Positions 23,747 through 32,850 of a stretch of 41,039 nt of DNA are shown here, piece after piece; positions within the stretch are counted from its first letter, which is position 1; every line of letters starts with the position of its first letter. The DNA lies in NCBI GenBank assembly GCA_017474515.1, contig JAFVHN010000084.1, positions 1 to 41,039 of the forward strand, given 5' to 3'. The notes beneath the pieces were generated by a model, which made no database searches, was not told the DNA's origin, and saw nothing but the letters and a program-made list of their open reading frames with translations. This DNA is from Prevotella sp. GTDB taxonomy: Bacteria; Bacteroidota; Bacteroidia; Bacteroidales; Bacteroidaceae. The position numbers and the translations under genes are program-made.

Positions 23747-23848
23747 GAATTAAGGATAATTCGTTTCAAGACCAAGGGCGCTGTTTTTTGAAACGAATTG
23801 ATTTTAATTATGTCTTAATAGAATTAGAATTAAGGATAATTCGTTTCA
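23747..23848. repeat. 22-bp direct repeats with an inverted third copy
   Basis: Perfect 22-base copies beginning GAATTAAGGATAATTCG stand at 23747-23768 and 23827-23848. Between them TGAAACGAATT (23789-23799) is inverted relative to their 3' halves and is followed by a degenerate inverse of the rest. The inner pair can fold into an 11-bp stem with a 20-base loop. Confidence 0.8.
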
Positions 23849-23910
23849 GATATCAAGTCGGAATATGTTCCGTTTTAATGCCATTTGGCTTGAGGAAATC
23901 TAATTGTTTT

Positions 23911-24729
23911 TTATTCCCTGGGTTCCTCAACATTTCCTTCAAACACAAATGTAGCCGGCCCCGTTAAATAGACGTGGTTGTCGGCTTCGCGCCATTCGAC
24001 GTCGAGGGTGCCGCCGTCCATGACGATGCGGCTTTTACGGCCGGTGCGTCCCGTTTTAAATGCCGCCACCGCCGCGGCACATGCCCCTGTTCCGCAGGCC
24101 ATGGTGATGCCGCTTCCACGTTCCCAAACGCGTACGCGGATGCCGTCGGGCCGCAATTCGGCAAACTCAATGTTGGCGCGTTCGGGGAAAGCGGGGTGGC
24201 GTTCCAACTCGCGGCCCATTGTTTCCACTTCGTCAACGTTGTCGGTAAAGATGACGAAGTGGGGGTTGCCCATGCTTACGAAAAAGCCATTTGGCAAGGA
24301 CTCATTGCCGGGAATGAAAAACCGCCTGTCGGAGAACTCCGGCTCACCCATGTCAACCGTTACGGAGGCCACCTTGCCATTGTCATTCGGCAACAGGTGT
24401 AAGTCCAGAATTTTCATCCCCGACCTCGTGAGCAACCGTACGCGGGTTTGTCGCGTAAGTCCTTTCTCATAAACATATTTCCCAATGCATCGGCAGGCAT
24501 TACCGCACATCATGGCTTCCGAGCCGTCGGCGTTGAAAATGCGCATGGTGAAATCCGCCTCGGGACTCCGCCCTATGAGCACAAGGCCGTCGGATCCGAT
24601 GCCCTTGCGCCGGTCGCTCCAGGCGCGGGACGCCGAAGCAGGGTCGGTTATATTATTATATAAGGTGTCAACATAGATGTAGTCGTTGCCGGCACCGTGC
24701 ATCTTTGTGAAATGTATTGTCCTTGACAT
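23911..24729 (-). CDS. dapF: Diaminopimelate epimerase
   Basis: 272 residues. DapF converts LL- to meso-diaminopimelate for lysine and peptidoglycan. Both catalytic cysteines are present: Cys75 in MCGNACRC and Cys212 in MACGTGAC, along with [15 protein letters not shown] at the N-terminus and GNPHFVIF (about 154-161). The length is typical. In this window it stands alone on its strand, with a consensus promoter 26 bases upstream. Confidence 0.96.
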   Translation of the reverse strand: MSRTIHFTKMHGAGNDYIYVDTLYNNITDPASASRAWSDRRKGIGSDGLVLIGRSPEADFTMRIFNADGSEAMMCGNACRCIGKYVYEKGLTRQTRVRLLTRSGMKILDLHLLPNDNGKVASVTVDMGEPEFSDRRFFIPGNESLPNGFFVSMGNPHFVIFTDNVDEVETMGRELERHPAFPERANIEFAELRPDGIRVRVWERGSGITMACGTGACAAAVAAFKTGRTGRKSRIVMDGGTLDVEWREADNHVYLTGPATFVFEGNVEEPRE

Positions 24730-24755
24730 ATTGCACCGTTATTCTTTTTTTCGTG

Positions 24756-24763
24756 CAAAGTTA
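24756..24763 (-). promoter_or_regulatory. dapF promoter (-7 box TAACTTTG)
   Basis: Exact consensus followed by C on the - strand, 26 bases before ATG 24729. Confidence 0.7.
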
Positions 24764-24947
24764 ACTATTTTATTGTAATATGCAAGAATAGCAAGGTCGG
24801 CTTTTTACTCTTCTTGTCGGTTCATTTGTCGAAAATAATCATGCGGTTTTCGTAATAATTCGCATGGATTATGGTTTGTTGACTGATAAATCATCACATA
24901 ATTTAAAAAATACCCACCTACAGGCATTATATTTCGACTTTTTTATG

Positions 24948-24955
24948 TAAATTTG
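24948..24955 (+). promoter_or_regulatory. Upstream menG promoter candidate (-7 box TAAATTTG)
   Basis: Exact consensus followed by C. It is preceded by TTCGACTTTT, the same string found between the -33 and -7 boxes of the cassette just downstream, so two related promoters are arranged in tandem. The stretch 24780-24940 before it shows no gene or repeat. Confidence 0.5.
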
Positions 24956-24963
24956 CATAAGTT

Positions 24964-25028
24964 ACTGCGTCTCGGCATAAAAAACAAAGGATTTGTTTTG
25001 TTCTGCGCTCGACTTTTTGTATCTTTGC
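24964..25028 (+). promoter_or_regulatory. Promoter cassette copy 2 (before menG)
   Basis: TTTG (-33, 24997-25000), 19 bases, TATCTTTG (-7, 25020-25027). The 65 bases match the cassette at 22120-22185 on the other strand. The predicted leader to ATG 25090 is about 57 nt. Confidence 0.9.
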
Positions 25029-25089
25029 AAGCAGAAAAAGCGTATTGGCCAATGTGCCATGTTCTTGGCTGACGTGGCTATAGATTATA

Positions 25090-25824
25090 ATGTACAAGCA
25101 GGAAACGATTACGCCCTACGCCGACGGGCAAGAGAAAGCCCGGCAGGTGGAGGAGATGTTTGACAACATTGCAGGCACCTACGACAAGCTGAACCACCGG
25201 CTGTCGTGGGACATCGACAAGCGCTGGCGTCGCAAGGCCATAGCGCAACTGTCGCCTTTTCATCCCCGCCGGTTGCTTGACGTGGCCACCGGAACAGGCG
25301 ATTTTGCCATCCTCTCGGCCATGATGCTGGAGCCGCAAAGTGTGCTGGGCATTGACCTCTCGGAGGGCATGATGGAAGTGGGACGCAGGAAGGTGGAGGA
25401 GCGCGGCCTGTCGAAGGTCATCTCGTTTGTGCGTGAGGACTGCACTAAGATGTCGCTCCCCGACAACGCCTTCGACGCGGTGACGGCGGCTTTCGGCATT
25501 CGCAATTTCCAGGACCTGGACAGCGGCTTGCGCGAAATGTGCCGCGTGCTGAAGCCCGGCGGGCATCTCAGCATTGTGGAGCTTACGCGGCCCGTGGCAT
25601 TCCCCATGAAGCAGCTGTTCTGGCTCTACAGCCACACGTTGCTGCCCATCTATGGCAAGCTGGTGTCGAAAGACAAGAGCGCCTATCGCTACCTTATCGC
25701 CACTATCGAGGCTTTCCCGCAGGGCGAGGAAATGGTGGCCATTATGAAACGGGCGGGGTTTGCCGAGGCTTCTTTCAAGAGGCTGACCTTCGGCATCTGC
25801 ACCATGTATATGGCTGAAAAGTGA
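25090..25824 (+). CDS. menG: Demethylmenaquinone methyltransferase (MenG/UbiE)
   Basis: 244 residues. It methylates demethylmenaquinone, the last step of menaquinone synthesis in anaerobes of this group. UbiE signatures: [21 protein letters not shown] (23-43), SAM loop [10 protein letters not shown] (63-72), [13 protein letters not shown], and [20 protein letters not shown]. The length is typical. It is driven by the promoter cassette at 24964-25028. aroE follows after a 122-base repeat-rich gap. Confidence 0.95.
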   Translation: MYKQETITPYADGQEKARQVEEMFDNIAGTYDKLNHRLSWDIDKRWRRKAIAQLSPFHPRRLLDVATGTGDFAILSAMMLEPQSVLGIDLSEGMMEVGRRKVEERGLSKVISFVREDCTKMSLPDNAFDAVTAAFGIRNFQDLDSGLREMCRVLKPGGHLSIVELTRPVAFPMKQLFWLYSHTLLPIYGKLVSKDKSAYRYLIATIEAFPQGEEMVAIMKRAGFAEASFKRLTFGICTMYMAEK

Positions 25825-25839
25825 AAAAGAAGTACTCTT

Positions 25840-25935
25840 TTCAACGATGATTTATGATTTATGAATTATGCGCGACGCCATAACTCTTAACTAAGAACTC
25901 ATAATTTAAAAAGCCTTTTAACTCCTGAACACCAA
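25840..25935. repeat. AT-rich dispersed repeat between menG and aroE
   Basis: ATGATTTATGATTTATGAATT and AACTCTTAACTAAGAACTCA are low-complexity, partly self-complementary copies of the intergenic repeat seen at 420-490 and 40880-40920. Confidence 0.6.
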
Positions 25936-25946
25936 AAATATACAAT

Positions 25947-26693
25947 ATGGACAAATATGGACTTATAGGTCACCCGCTGGGGCACAGTTTCTCAATCAGC
26001 TACTTCAACGAGAAGTTCCAGAATGAGAACATTGATGCCGAGTACCTGAATTTTGACATCCCGAGCATTGACGGCTTGTTTGAGGTGCTGGCGCTGAACC
26101 CTGAGCTGAAGGGTCTCAACGTCACTATTCCCTATAAGGAAAAGGTGCTCAGCTTCCTCGACAGCATCAGTCCCGAGGCCAGGGCCATTGGGGCGGTGAA
26201 CGTCATACGCGTGGACCATAAGGGCAGCGACGTGAGGCTGAAAGGCTTCAACAGCGATGTCATTGGCTTCACCAAGAGCATTGAGCCCATGTTGGAGAAA
26301 TGCCACAAGAAGGCGCTGATACTGGGCACGGGGGGCGCGTCGAAGGCCGTGGATTTCGGACTGAGGTCGATAGGCTTGGAAACGGTGTTCGTGAGCAGGT
26401 ATGAGCGGCCGGGGACCATTCAGTATGGCAGTGTGACGGCCGAGGTGGTGAAGGAGTATAACGTCATTGTGAACTGCACGCCCGTTGGCATGTTTCCCCG
26501 TACCGACCAGTGTCCGCAACTGCCATACGAGGCGCTCGACGAGCATAACATCCTCTACGACCTCCTTTATAATCCCGACGAAACGTTGTTTATGTACAAA
26601 GGGCGAAAGCAGGGGGCTACGGTGAAAAACGGGCTTGAAATGTTGCTGCTACAGGCATTTGCAAGCTGGGAATTCTGGAACGGGAAAGAATGA
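25947..26693 (+). CDS. aroE: Shikimate dehydrogenase
   Basis: 248 residues. AroE reduces 3-dehydroshikimate to shikimate with NADPH. The substrate motif YGLIGHPLGHSFSISYFNEKF (4-24), NVTIPYKEKV with the catalytic lysine, the nucleotide loop GTGGASKAV, and NCTPVGMFP are all present. It is slightly shorter than the E. coli enzyme (272). It follows menG on the same strand; linkage through the repeat-filled gap is uncertain. Confidence 0.95.
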   Translation: MDKYGLIGHPLGHSFSISYFNEKFQNENIDAEYLNFDIPSIDGLFEVLALNPELKGLNVTIPYKEKVLSFLDSISPEARAIGAVNVIRVDHKGSDVRLKGFNSDVIGFTKSIEPMLEKCHKKALILGTGGASKAVDFGLRSIGLETVFVSRYERPGTIQYGSVTAEVVKEYNVIVNCTPVGMFPRTDQCPQLPYEALDEHNILYDLLYNPDETLFMYKGRKQGATVKNGLEMLLLQAFASWEFWNGKE

Positions 26694-26793
26694 ATTGGTA
26701 ATTATGATTTATGAGTTTAGTTTCCTTCACAAGCGCTCATACATCTAATTCCCAAACAACCAATCTTTTAAATGTCCAAACATCTAAAATTTT

Positions 26794-27975
26794 ATGACCA
26801 ATAAAGGCTGTTCTCCCACCGTCATCATGCTGGCAGTATTGTTGTTGTCGTTGTTTCTTTCAGCCGGCTTTTCCAGCATCGACAAGTGGAATATGGGTTA
26901 CTGGCAGGTGCTTGGCTTGTTGCTGGGCATCACGGTGGTAATTTTCGGCCTTTGGTATTTTTGGAAGAAAAAGATTGGCAATCCCACTCTTGCCCAGCAA
27001 GATGCGACTTTTTTGGAAAAGCAGGAACAGGTTACCGGCAACGGAACGAAAAAGACGTCCGACTTTAACAAGAAATTGCCGTCGTTCCTGTTCGAGAAAT
27101 TATTGCTGGGGCTTTTGTTCTGGGTTGTCATCCTTTGTGCCATCGTGTCGTGCGAATACACATGGATGGGAGAAGATGCCGATACGGAAATTCATCAGAC
27201 AACTTGGAATGCCAGTAATATTCCATTGCCACACCTGAAAGACGGACGGCAGTATGTGTCGAACCCCGACAGCGTCATCAGCCAGCAAACGGTTGACTCC
27301 ATGAATGTTGTGTTGTGGAAGCTCGACAAGGAGGTGGGGGTGGAGTCGGCCGTCATCATTGTCAACCATATTGAAAACCAGGATGCTTTCCGAATGGCGC
27401 AAGATGTTGGCAATATGTATGGCGTGGGAAATAAGGAGTCGAACCGCGGACTGGTTATCGTGGTGGCATACGAGGACCATAAATATTTTATCGCTCCTGG
27501 CCGAGGACTGGAAAAACATCTTACAGATGCCGATTGCAGCCAGTTGGCCAGGCATTATCTGACCCCATTCCTTAAGCAGTATAATCCTGATGGAGGAATG
27601 CTGAAACTTGTGGAGGCCACTTATCTGCTGGCCAAGGAACGGCGGTTGCTTGACGAGCCTACGGAAGAAGAACTCCTGGCCGGAGCAAGGCAAGAAGAGG
27701 AGAGTGGGCCAGAGTCCATCACCCTGGGATTGCTAACCATCTGGATTATTCTCTATGCCATCCTGAACGGCAAGTATGAATGGTTGCAGTTTAATTCGTC
27801 GTCAGGTACCGGGTATACGGGATTTGGCCGTTCGCGAATGGGCGGCGGTTCCTCGTCGTGGGGCTCTACAGGCTTCGGCAGGGGCGGTTTTGGCGGCGGC
27901 TTTGGTGGCGGAGGTTTCAGCGGCGGCTACGGCGGCGGAAGCTTCGGTGGCGGAGGTGCCGGCGGCGGTTGGTAA
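26794..27975 (+). CDS. TPM-domain membrane protein with Gly-rich tail
   Basis: 393 residues: three hydrophobic helices (about 9-27, 37-56, 97-121), a TPM (YgcG-like) domain (about 146-290, with VIIVNHIENQ and IVVAYEDHKYFIAPGRGLE), another helix (about 309-328) and a glycine/serine-rich tail (345-393) ending GGGW. TPM proteins of this type commonly sit beside lemA, as here. Some TPM domains have phosphatase activity or take part in photosystem or respiratory repair; here the role is unknown. Probably co-transcribed with lemA 55 bases on. Confidence 0.85.
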   Translation: MTNKGCSPTVIMLAVLLLSLFLSAGFSSIDKWNMGYWQVLGLLLGITVVIFGLWYFWKKKIGNPTLAQQDATFLEKQEQVTGNGTKKTSDFNKKLPSFLFEKLLLGLLFWVVILCAIVSCEYTWMGEDADTEIHQTTWNASNIPLPHLKDGRQYVSNPDSVISQQTVDSMNVVLWKLDKEVGVESAVIIVNHIENQDAFRMAQDVGNMYGVGNKESNRGLVIVVAYEDHKYFIAPGRGLEKHLTDADCSQLARHYLTPFLKQYNPDGGMLKLVEATYLLAKERRLLDEPTEEELLAGARQEEESGPESITLGLLTIWIILYAILNGKYEWLQFNSSSGTGYTGFGRSRMGGGSSSWGSTGFGRGGFGGGFGGGGFSGGYGGGSFGGGGAGGGW

Positions 27976-28030
27976 GCTGTTTTTAAATTGTTTGGAATAA
28001 TCATTATTAATCACTAAAAATAAGAAAGTT

Positions 28031-28609
28031 ATGAAAAAAGGTACATGGTTAATTGCTATCGTGGCCGTTGTTGCTCTTTATGCCATTAGCGCATACAACG
28101 GAATGGTGGGAGTGCAGGAAGAAGCCACCAAGTCGTGGGCAAATGTGCAGAGCGCCTACCAGCGGCGTGCAGACCTTATTCCCAATCTTGTGGAAACAGT
28201 GAAAGGGTATGCCAAACATGAGGAAGAAACATTCAAGGGCGTGGTTGAGGCCAGGGCAAAAGCCACTCAGATTACTGTTGACCCGGAGAACCTGACTCCT
28301 GAGAAATTGCAGGAGTATCAGAAGGCTCAAGGCGAACTGGGTGCAGCACTTGGAAAACTAATTGCCGTCCAGGAGAACTATCCCGAACTGAAAGCCAACG
28401 AGAATTTCAAGGACCTACAGGTGCAGCTGGAAGGAACTGAAAACCGCATTAACGAGGCCAGGAACAAATTCAACGACAAGGTTCAGGAATATAACATCAC
28501 CATTCGCCAGTTCCCCAAGAACATTGTTGCCAATATCTTCGGTTTCAAGAAGATGGAGAAGTTTGAGGCCGATGCCGATGCACAGAATGCACCCAAGGTG
28601 AAATTCTGA
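28031..28609 (+). CDS. lemA: LemA family protein
   Basis: 192 residues with one N-terminal membrane helix (about 6-24) and a long antiparallel helical bundle. The family core YNGMVGVQEEATKSWANVQ, YQRRADLIPNLVETVKGYA and the FNDKVQEYNITIRQFP tail are clear. LemA proteins lack a known enzymatic activity and usually neighbour TPM-domain proteins. Its stop is 6 bases before the purM start, so the conserved membrane pair is tied to a purine gene. Confidence 0.93.
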   Translation: MKKGTWLIAIVAVVALYAISAYNGMVGVQEEATKSWANVQSAYQRRADLIPNLVETVKGYAKHEEETFKGVVEARAKATQITVDPENLTPEKLQEYQKAQGELGAALGKLIAVQENYPELKANENFKDLQVQLEGTENRINEARNKFNDKVQEYNITIRQFPKNIVANIFGFKKMEKFEADADAQNAPKVKF

Positions 28610-28615
28610 TTCCTG

Positions 28616-29785
28616 ATGATGGACAACAGGTATATGATGCGTGGCGTGAGTGCTGCCAAGGAAGATGTGCACAACGCCATCAAAAACATCGACAAGGGGT
28701 TGTTTCCCAAGGCTTTCTGCAAAATCATTCCCGACATTCTTGGTGGCGACCCCGACTATTGCAACATCATGCATGCCGACGGAGCTGGAACAAAATCCAG
28801 CCTCGCTTACATGTATTGGAAGGAAACGGGCGACCTGAGCGTATGGAAAGGAATTGCCCAGGATGCCATCGTAATGAACACCGACGACCTGCTTTGCGTG
28901 GGAGCCGTTGACAACATTTTGGTAAGCAGCACCATCGGGCGCAACAAGAACCTTGTGCCGGGTGAGGTGATTGCCGCCATCATCAACGGCACCGATGAAC
29001 TGCTTTCGCAAATGAGGGAGATGGGCATCGGCATTTATCCCACGGGTGGGGAAACGGCCGACGTGGGCGACTTGGTGAGAACCATCATTGTAGATAGCAC
29101 CGTGACGTGCAGGATGAAACGCGAGGATGTCATCAATAATGCCAACATCCGGCCCGGTGATGTCATCGTGGGTTTGAGTTCGTCGGGGCAGGCAACCTAT
29201 GAAAGCTGCTATAACGGCGGAATGGGAAGCAATGGACTGACCTCTGCAAGGCACGATGTGTTTGCAAAATATCTTGCCGAAAAGTTTCCCGAAAGTTATG
29301 ACCATGCCGTTCCGCAGGAACTTGTCTATAGTGGCTTGTTTCGGTTGCAAGATGAAGTGGAAGGCACCGGCCGCAATACCGGGCAACTTGTGTTGTCGCC
29401 AACGCGCACCTATGCTCCGGTCATTAAAAAGATGCTCGACCTCTACCGCCGCGACATTCACGGCATGGTGCATTGCACGGGCGGCGCTCAGACAAAAGTG
29501 CTGCATTTCGTGAATGAAAACTGCAAGGTGGTGAAAGACAACATGTTCGCTGTTCCGCCTCTCTTCATGATGATACAGCAATGCTCCAAAACCGATTGGA
29601 AGGAAATGTACCAAGTGTTTAACATGGGGCACCGGATGGAACTGTATGTCGCTCCCGAAACAGCCCCTCTTCTCATTGCCATCAGCAAAGAATTCAACAT
29701 CGATGCGCAGGTGGTGGGACATGTGGAGGAAGGTCCCCGCTCGCTGACCATCGTGAGCGAGTATGGACAATTCTATTATGAATAA
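28616..29785 (+). CDS. purM: Phosphoribosylformylglycinamidine cyclo-ligase (PurM, AIR synthase)
   Basis: 389 residues. PurM makes aminoimidazole ribonucleotide from FGAM with ATP. PurM-superfamily hallmarks: MHADGAGTKSSLAY, AQDAIVMNTDDLLCVGA, YPTGGETADVGD, and the C-terminal MVHCTGGAQTKV and VFNMGHRMELYV. Two adjacent ATGs (28616, 28619) could serve as start. It begins 6 bases after lemA and leads into prfA and pyrF. Confidence 0.92.
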   Translation: MMDNRYMMRGVSAAKEDVHNAIKNIDKGLFPKAFCKIIPDILGGDPDYCNIMHADGAGTKSSLAYMYWKETGDLSVWKGIAQDAIVMNTDDLLCVGAVDNILVSSTIGRNKNLVPGEVIAAIINGTDELLSQMREMGIGIYPTGGETADVGDLVRTIIVDSTVTCRMKREDVINNANIRPGDVIVGLSSSGQATYESCYNGGMGSNGLTSARHDVFAKYLAEKFPESYDHAVPQELVYSGLFRLQDEVEGTGRNTGQLVLSPTRTYAPVIKKMLDLYRRDIHGMVHCTGGAQTKVLHFVNENCKVVKDNMFAVPPLFMMIQQCSKTDWKEMYQVFNMGHRMELYVAPETAPLLIAISKEFNIDAQVVGHVEEGPRSLTIVSEYGQFYYE

Positions 29786-29809
29786 TCACTATCGACAAAC
29801 CATTTCAGC

Positions 29810-30922
29810 ATGGCAGAAAACAACAGCATATTGGAGAAACTCGACGGCTTGGAGGCTCGTTTTGAAGAAGTTTCGACACTGATAACCGACCCCGAAGTCA
29901 TTACCGACCAACAGCGGTTCGTGAAGTTGACGAAAGAATACAAAGACCTTGGCGACATCATGGACGCACGCAAGCGTTACATTGCATGCCTTAACGGCAT
30001 CAAGGAGGCCAAGGACATCCTTGCCAACGAGGACGACCCGGAAATGAAGGAAATGGCCCGCGAGGAATTGGCGGTTAACGAGGCTTTGCAACCGCAGTTG
30101 GAAGAAGAAATAAAACTGGCCCTCGTGCCGAAAGACCCCGAAGATGCCAAGAACGTGCAAATGGAGATACGTGCCGGAACGGGAGGCGACGAGGCGTGCC
30201 TCTTTGCCGGTGACTTGTTCCAGATGTACAAGAAATTCTGCGACTCGAAAGGCTGGAACCTCAGTATTACGAGCGTGAGCGAAGGTGCAGTAGGCGGTTT
30301 CAAGGAAATCGACTTCGCCGTCAGCGGTGCCGATGTCTATGGCACATTGAAATATGAGTCGGGTGTTCACCGTGTGCAGCGTGTGCCGGCCACTGAGACA
30401 CAGGGCCGCATGCACACCTCTGCCGCCACCGTGGCCGTGCTTCCCGAGGCCGACAAGTTTGAGGTGCATATCAACGAAGGCGACATCAAGTGGGACACTT
30501 TCCGCAGTTCGGGAGCCGGAGGTCAGAACGTCAACAAAGTGGAGTCGGGTGTAAGGCTGCGGTATCCTTGGAAAAATCCCAACACCGGCGTGGTGGAGGA
30601 AATTCTCATTGAGTGTACCGAAACGCGCGACCAGCCCAAGAACAAAGAGCGGGCGTTGTCGAGGCTTCGCACGTTCATCTACGACCGTGAGCATCAGAAA
30701 TATATGGACGACATCGCTTCAAGGCGAAAGACACTGGTGAGCACCGGCGACAGGTCGGCAAAGATTCGCACCTATAACTTTCCGCAAGGACGTGTCACCG
30801 ATCATCGCATCGGTTTCACCACCCACGACCTTTCGGGCTTTCTTTCAGGAAACATTCAGGAAATGATAGATGCCCTCACGGTTGCCGAGAATGCCGAGCG
30901 GTTGAAGGAAAGCGAATTATAG
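29810..30922 (+). CDS. prfA: Peptide chain release factor 1
   Basis: 370 residues. RF1 ends translation at UAA and UAG. The stop-codon reading PxT motif (PAT, 193-195, in RVPATETQGR) identifies RF1 rather than RF2, and GGQ (247-249, SSGAGGQNVNK) is the peptidyl-hydrolysis loop. The N-terminal helical domain is complete. Located 24 bases after purM. Confidence 0.97.
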   Translation: MAENNSILEKLDGLEARFEEVSTLITDPEVITDQQRFVKLTKEYKDLGDIMDARKRYIACLNGIKEAKDILANEDDPEMKEMAREELAVNEALQPQLEEEIKLALVPKDPEDAKNVQMEIRAGTGGDEACLFAGDLFQMYKKFCDSKGWNLSITSVSEGAVGGFKEIDFAVSGADVYGTLKYESGVHRVQRVPATETQGRMHTSAATVAVLPEADKFEVHINEGDIKWDTFRSSGAGGQNVNKVESGVRLRYPWKNPNTGVVEEILIECTETRDQPKNKERALSRLRTFIYDREHQKYMDDIASRRKTLVSTGDRSAKIRTYNFPQGRVTDHRIGFTTHDLSGFLSGNIQEMIDALTVAENAERLKESEL

Positions 30923-31002
30923 GGAACCATCTTCCAGGTTTTCTTTGTCAGTCTTCAAATGTTTAAATAACAAATAGTTACTATTTATCTTTCAACTCTT
31001 CG

Positions 31003-31833
31003 ATGAACAGGAAAGAACTCTTCAACCAGATACGTTTAAAACGCTCGTTTTTGTGCGTCGGTCTCGATACCGACCCCAAGAAAATGCCGCAATGCGTTTT
31101 CGACCTTTACGATCCCATTTTTGAATTTAACAAAGCCATCATCGATGCCACGGCACCTTATTGCGTGGCCTACAAGCCCAATCTTGCTTTCTACGAGGCT
31201 TACGGCATCAAGGGCATGACGGCTTTCGTCAAAACCGTCAACTACCTCAAAGAGGCCCACCCGCATCATTTCATCATCGCCGACGCCAAGCGCGGTGACA
31301 TCGGCAATACCTCCTCCATGTATGCCCGGACTTTTTTCGAAGAATACGACATCGACTCGCTCACCGTGGCACCCTATATGGGCGAGGACAGTGTGAGGCC
31401 GTTCCTCGAGTACGAAGGGAAATGGGTCATTCTGCTGGCGCTTACCAGCAACAAGGGCAGCCACGATTTCCAATTGACGGAAGATGCTCGGGGTGAGCGT
31501 CTCTTTGAGAAAGTGCTCCGCAAAAGCATGGAGTGGGGGACAGCCGACAATATGATGTACGTGGTTGGTGCCACGCAGGCCGACATGTTCAAGCGCATTC
31601 GCGAAATCGTGCCCCACCATTTCCTGCTTGTTCCCGGAGTGGGCGCACAGGGCGGCTCTTTGCAGGAGGTTTGCAAGTATGGCATGAACGAGGAATGTGG
31701 CCTGCTCGTCAATTCCTCGCGGGCCATCATCTATGCCTCGGCAGACGACCATTTCGCAGAAATCGCAGGAAACAAAGCCCGCGAGCTGCAACAGGAAATG
31801 GCCGCTCTGTTGGCCGGAGCCGGCATCGTTTGA
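31003..31833 (+). CDS. pyrF: Orotidine 5'-phosphate decarboxylase, type 2
   Basis: 276 residues. PyrF decarboxylates OMP to UMP. The active-site motif [11 protein letters not shown] (94-104) carries the Asp-Lys-Asp charge network (Lys96), and [14 protein letters not shown] and [11 protein letters not shown] are typical of the longer type-2 group. It ends the TPM-lemA-purM-prfA-pyrF series; a terminator follows. Confidence 0.96.
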   Translation: MNRKELFNQIRLKRSFLCVGLDTDPKKMPQCVFDLYDPIFEFNKAIIDATAPYCVAYKPNLAFYEAYGIKGMTAFVKTVNYLKEAHPHHFIIADAKRGDIGNTSSMYARTFFEEYDIDSLTVAPYMGEDSVRPFLEYEGKWVILLALTSNKGSHDFQLTEDARGERLFEKVLRKSMEWGTADNMMYVVGATQADMFKRIREIVPHHFLLVPGVGAQGGSLQEVCKYGMNEECGLLVNSSRAIIYASADDHFAEIAGNKARELQQEMAALLAGAGIV

Positions 31834-31878
31834 TGAATCGGGGCCGCGTTGACAACGCGGCAAACAGAAAAAACATAG

Positions 31879-31919
31879 AAAAACCGGGCTTCCCGTCGGT
31901 GGGAAGTCCGGTTTTTTTA
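31879..31919. terminator. Bidirectional terminator after pyrF
   Basis: Arms 31883-31894 and 31901-31912 (ACCGGGCTTCCC with GGGAAGTCCGGT, one G-T pair), flanked by A-run and T-run. It separates convergent pyrF and the lipoprotein gene. Confidence 0.85.
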
Positions 31920-31943
31920 GTGTCTTTTATAATATGATAAGCG

Positions 31944-32633
31944 TTAGAGTCCGAGCTTTTTCTTTGCTGCAGCGGCAGCGTCAGAAGCAGCCTTGTCCAC
32001 GGCGCCAGCGGCAGCGTCCTTAGCCTTTTCCACAGCCTCTCCGGCAGCTTCCTTGGCATTGTCGGCAGCGTCCTTAGCCTTGTCCACAGCGTCGGCGGCA
32101 GCGTCCTTCACGTCTTCCACCTTGCCTTCAACAGCGTCCTTGGCATCTTCAACGGCATCCTTGGCACCTTCTGCCAGGCCAACAGCCGAGGCGGCAGCGT
32201 CGAGGCCCACGTTCTTCAGCAGTTCCTTGGCATCCAGCATCTTCTCAACACTCTCGGTGGGAAGGTTGGCAAGGCCGTCAACCAAAGAGGCAACAGCAGC
32301 ATTGCTTCCAACAACAGCAGCGATGGCATCCTTCTTGTCCTTCAGGAACTCCTGAACCTTTGCCAGATACTCCTTGGCCACTTCGGGGTTCTTGCTCAGG
32401 AACTCAGCAACTTTCTCCTTCACGGCGGTGATGGCAGCCTCGAAAGCGGTGGCATCCTTCTTCTCAATGTTGTCGCTAAGGGCGGCGATGGATTCATCGA
32501 CAGCAGCCTGCACGTCAATTTCTTCAGCGGCAGCTTCCACTTCGGGGGTTTCGGGCTCGGTGGTCTTCTTGTCGGTGCAACTAACAAATGTCAAACCTGC
32601 TGCTACTACAGCAAACAAAAATAATTTCTTCAT
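31944..32633 (-). CDS. LEA-like helical lipoprotein with 11-residue repeats
   Basis: 229 residues from ATG 32633. A lipoprotein signal with Cys19 (FVSC) is followed by an acidic linker (DKKTTEPETPEVEAAAEE), a helical domain (40-150) and an Ala/Lys/Asp/Glu tail. From residue 157 the tail runs in six exact 11-residue steps (AKDAVEDAKDA, VEGKVEDVKDA, AADAVDKAKDA and so on to 222), the periodicity of group 3 LEA proteins and of surface-binding amphipathic helices. A role in stress protection or membrane/peptidoglycan contact is an inference. The frame is open upstream to 32735, but that part overlaps the promoter. Confidence 0.8.
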   Translation of the reverse strand: MKKLFLFAVVAAGLTFVSCTDKKTTEPETPEVEAAAEEIDVQAAVDESIAALSDNIEKKDATAFEAAITAVKEKVAEFLSKNPEVAKEYLAKVQEFLKDKKDAIAAVVGSNAAVASLVDGLANLPTESVEKMLDAKELLKNVGLDAAASAVGLAEGAKDAVEDAKDAVEGKVEDVKDAAADAVDKAKDAADNAKEAAGEAVEKAKDAAAGAVDKAASDAAAAAKKKLGL

Positions 32634-32681
32634 TTTGATTAAAAATTTAGTTAATAGTAAGTGAATTAAAAAATTTGGGTG

Positions 32682-32689
32682 TAAAGATA
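32682..32689 (-). promoter_or_regulatory. Promoter of the LEA-like lipoprotein gene (-7 box TATCTTTA)
   Basis: Seven of eight positions fit TAnnTTTG on the - strand; leader about 45 nt to ATG 32633. It supports that start over the longer frame. Confidence 0.55.
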
Positions 32690-32788
32690 CAACATTTTTA
32701 ATTTCGTTGTTATTTTTTTTGACATGGTTTAACATAAAAATTTCATTTGCCCTTTTTCAAGCCCTTTTTAAGGCCCATTTCCGGGTCT

Positions 32789-32848
32789 TTTTTTCACCCT
32801 CTTTTCATCTCTTTTTTCACCCTCTTTTCATCTCTTTTTTCACCCTCT
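32789..32848 (+). repeat. 23-bp pyrimidine-rich tandem repeat, 2.6 copies
   Basis: The unit TTTTTTCACCCTCTTTTCAT plus CTC is repeated at 32789-32811 and 32812-32834, with a partial third to 32848. The strand is almost purely C/T. Confidence 0.85.
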
Positions 32849-32850
32849 AT

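Noticed and set aside
28415-29770. A 451-codon open frame on the - strand opposite purM
   Set aside because: purM on the + strand has complete family motifs; the antisense frame has the His/Val-rich composition of a codon shadow and no recognisable domain.
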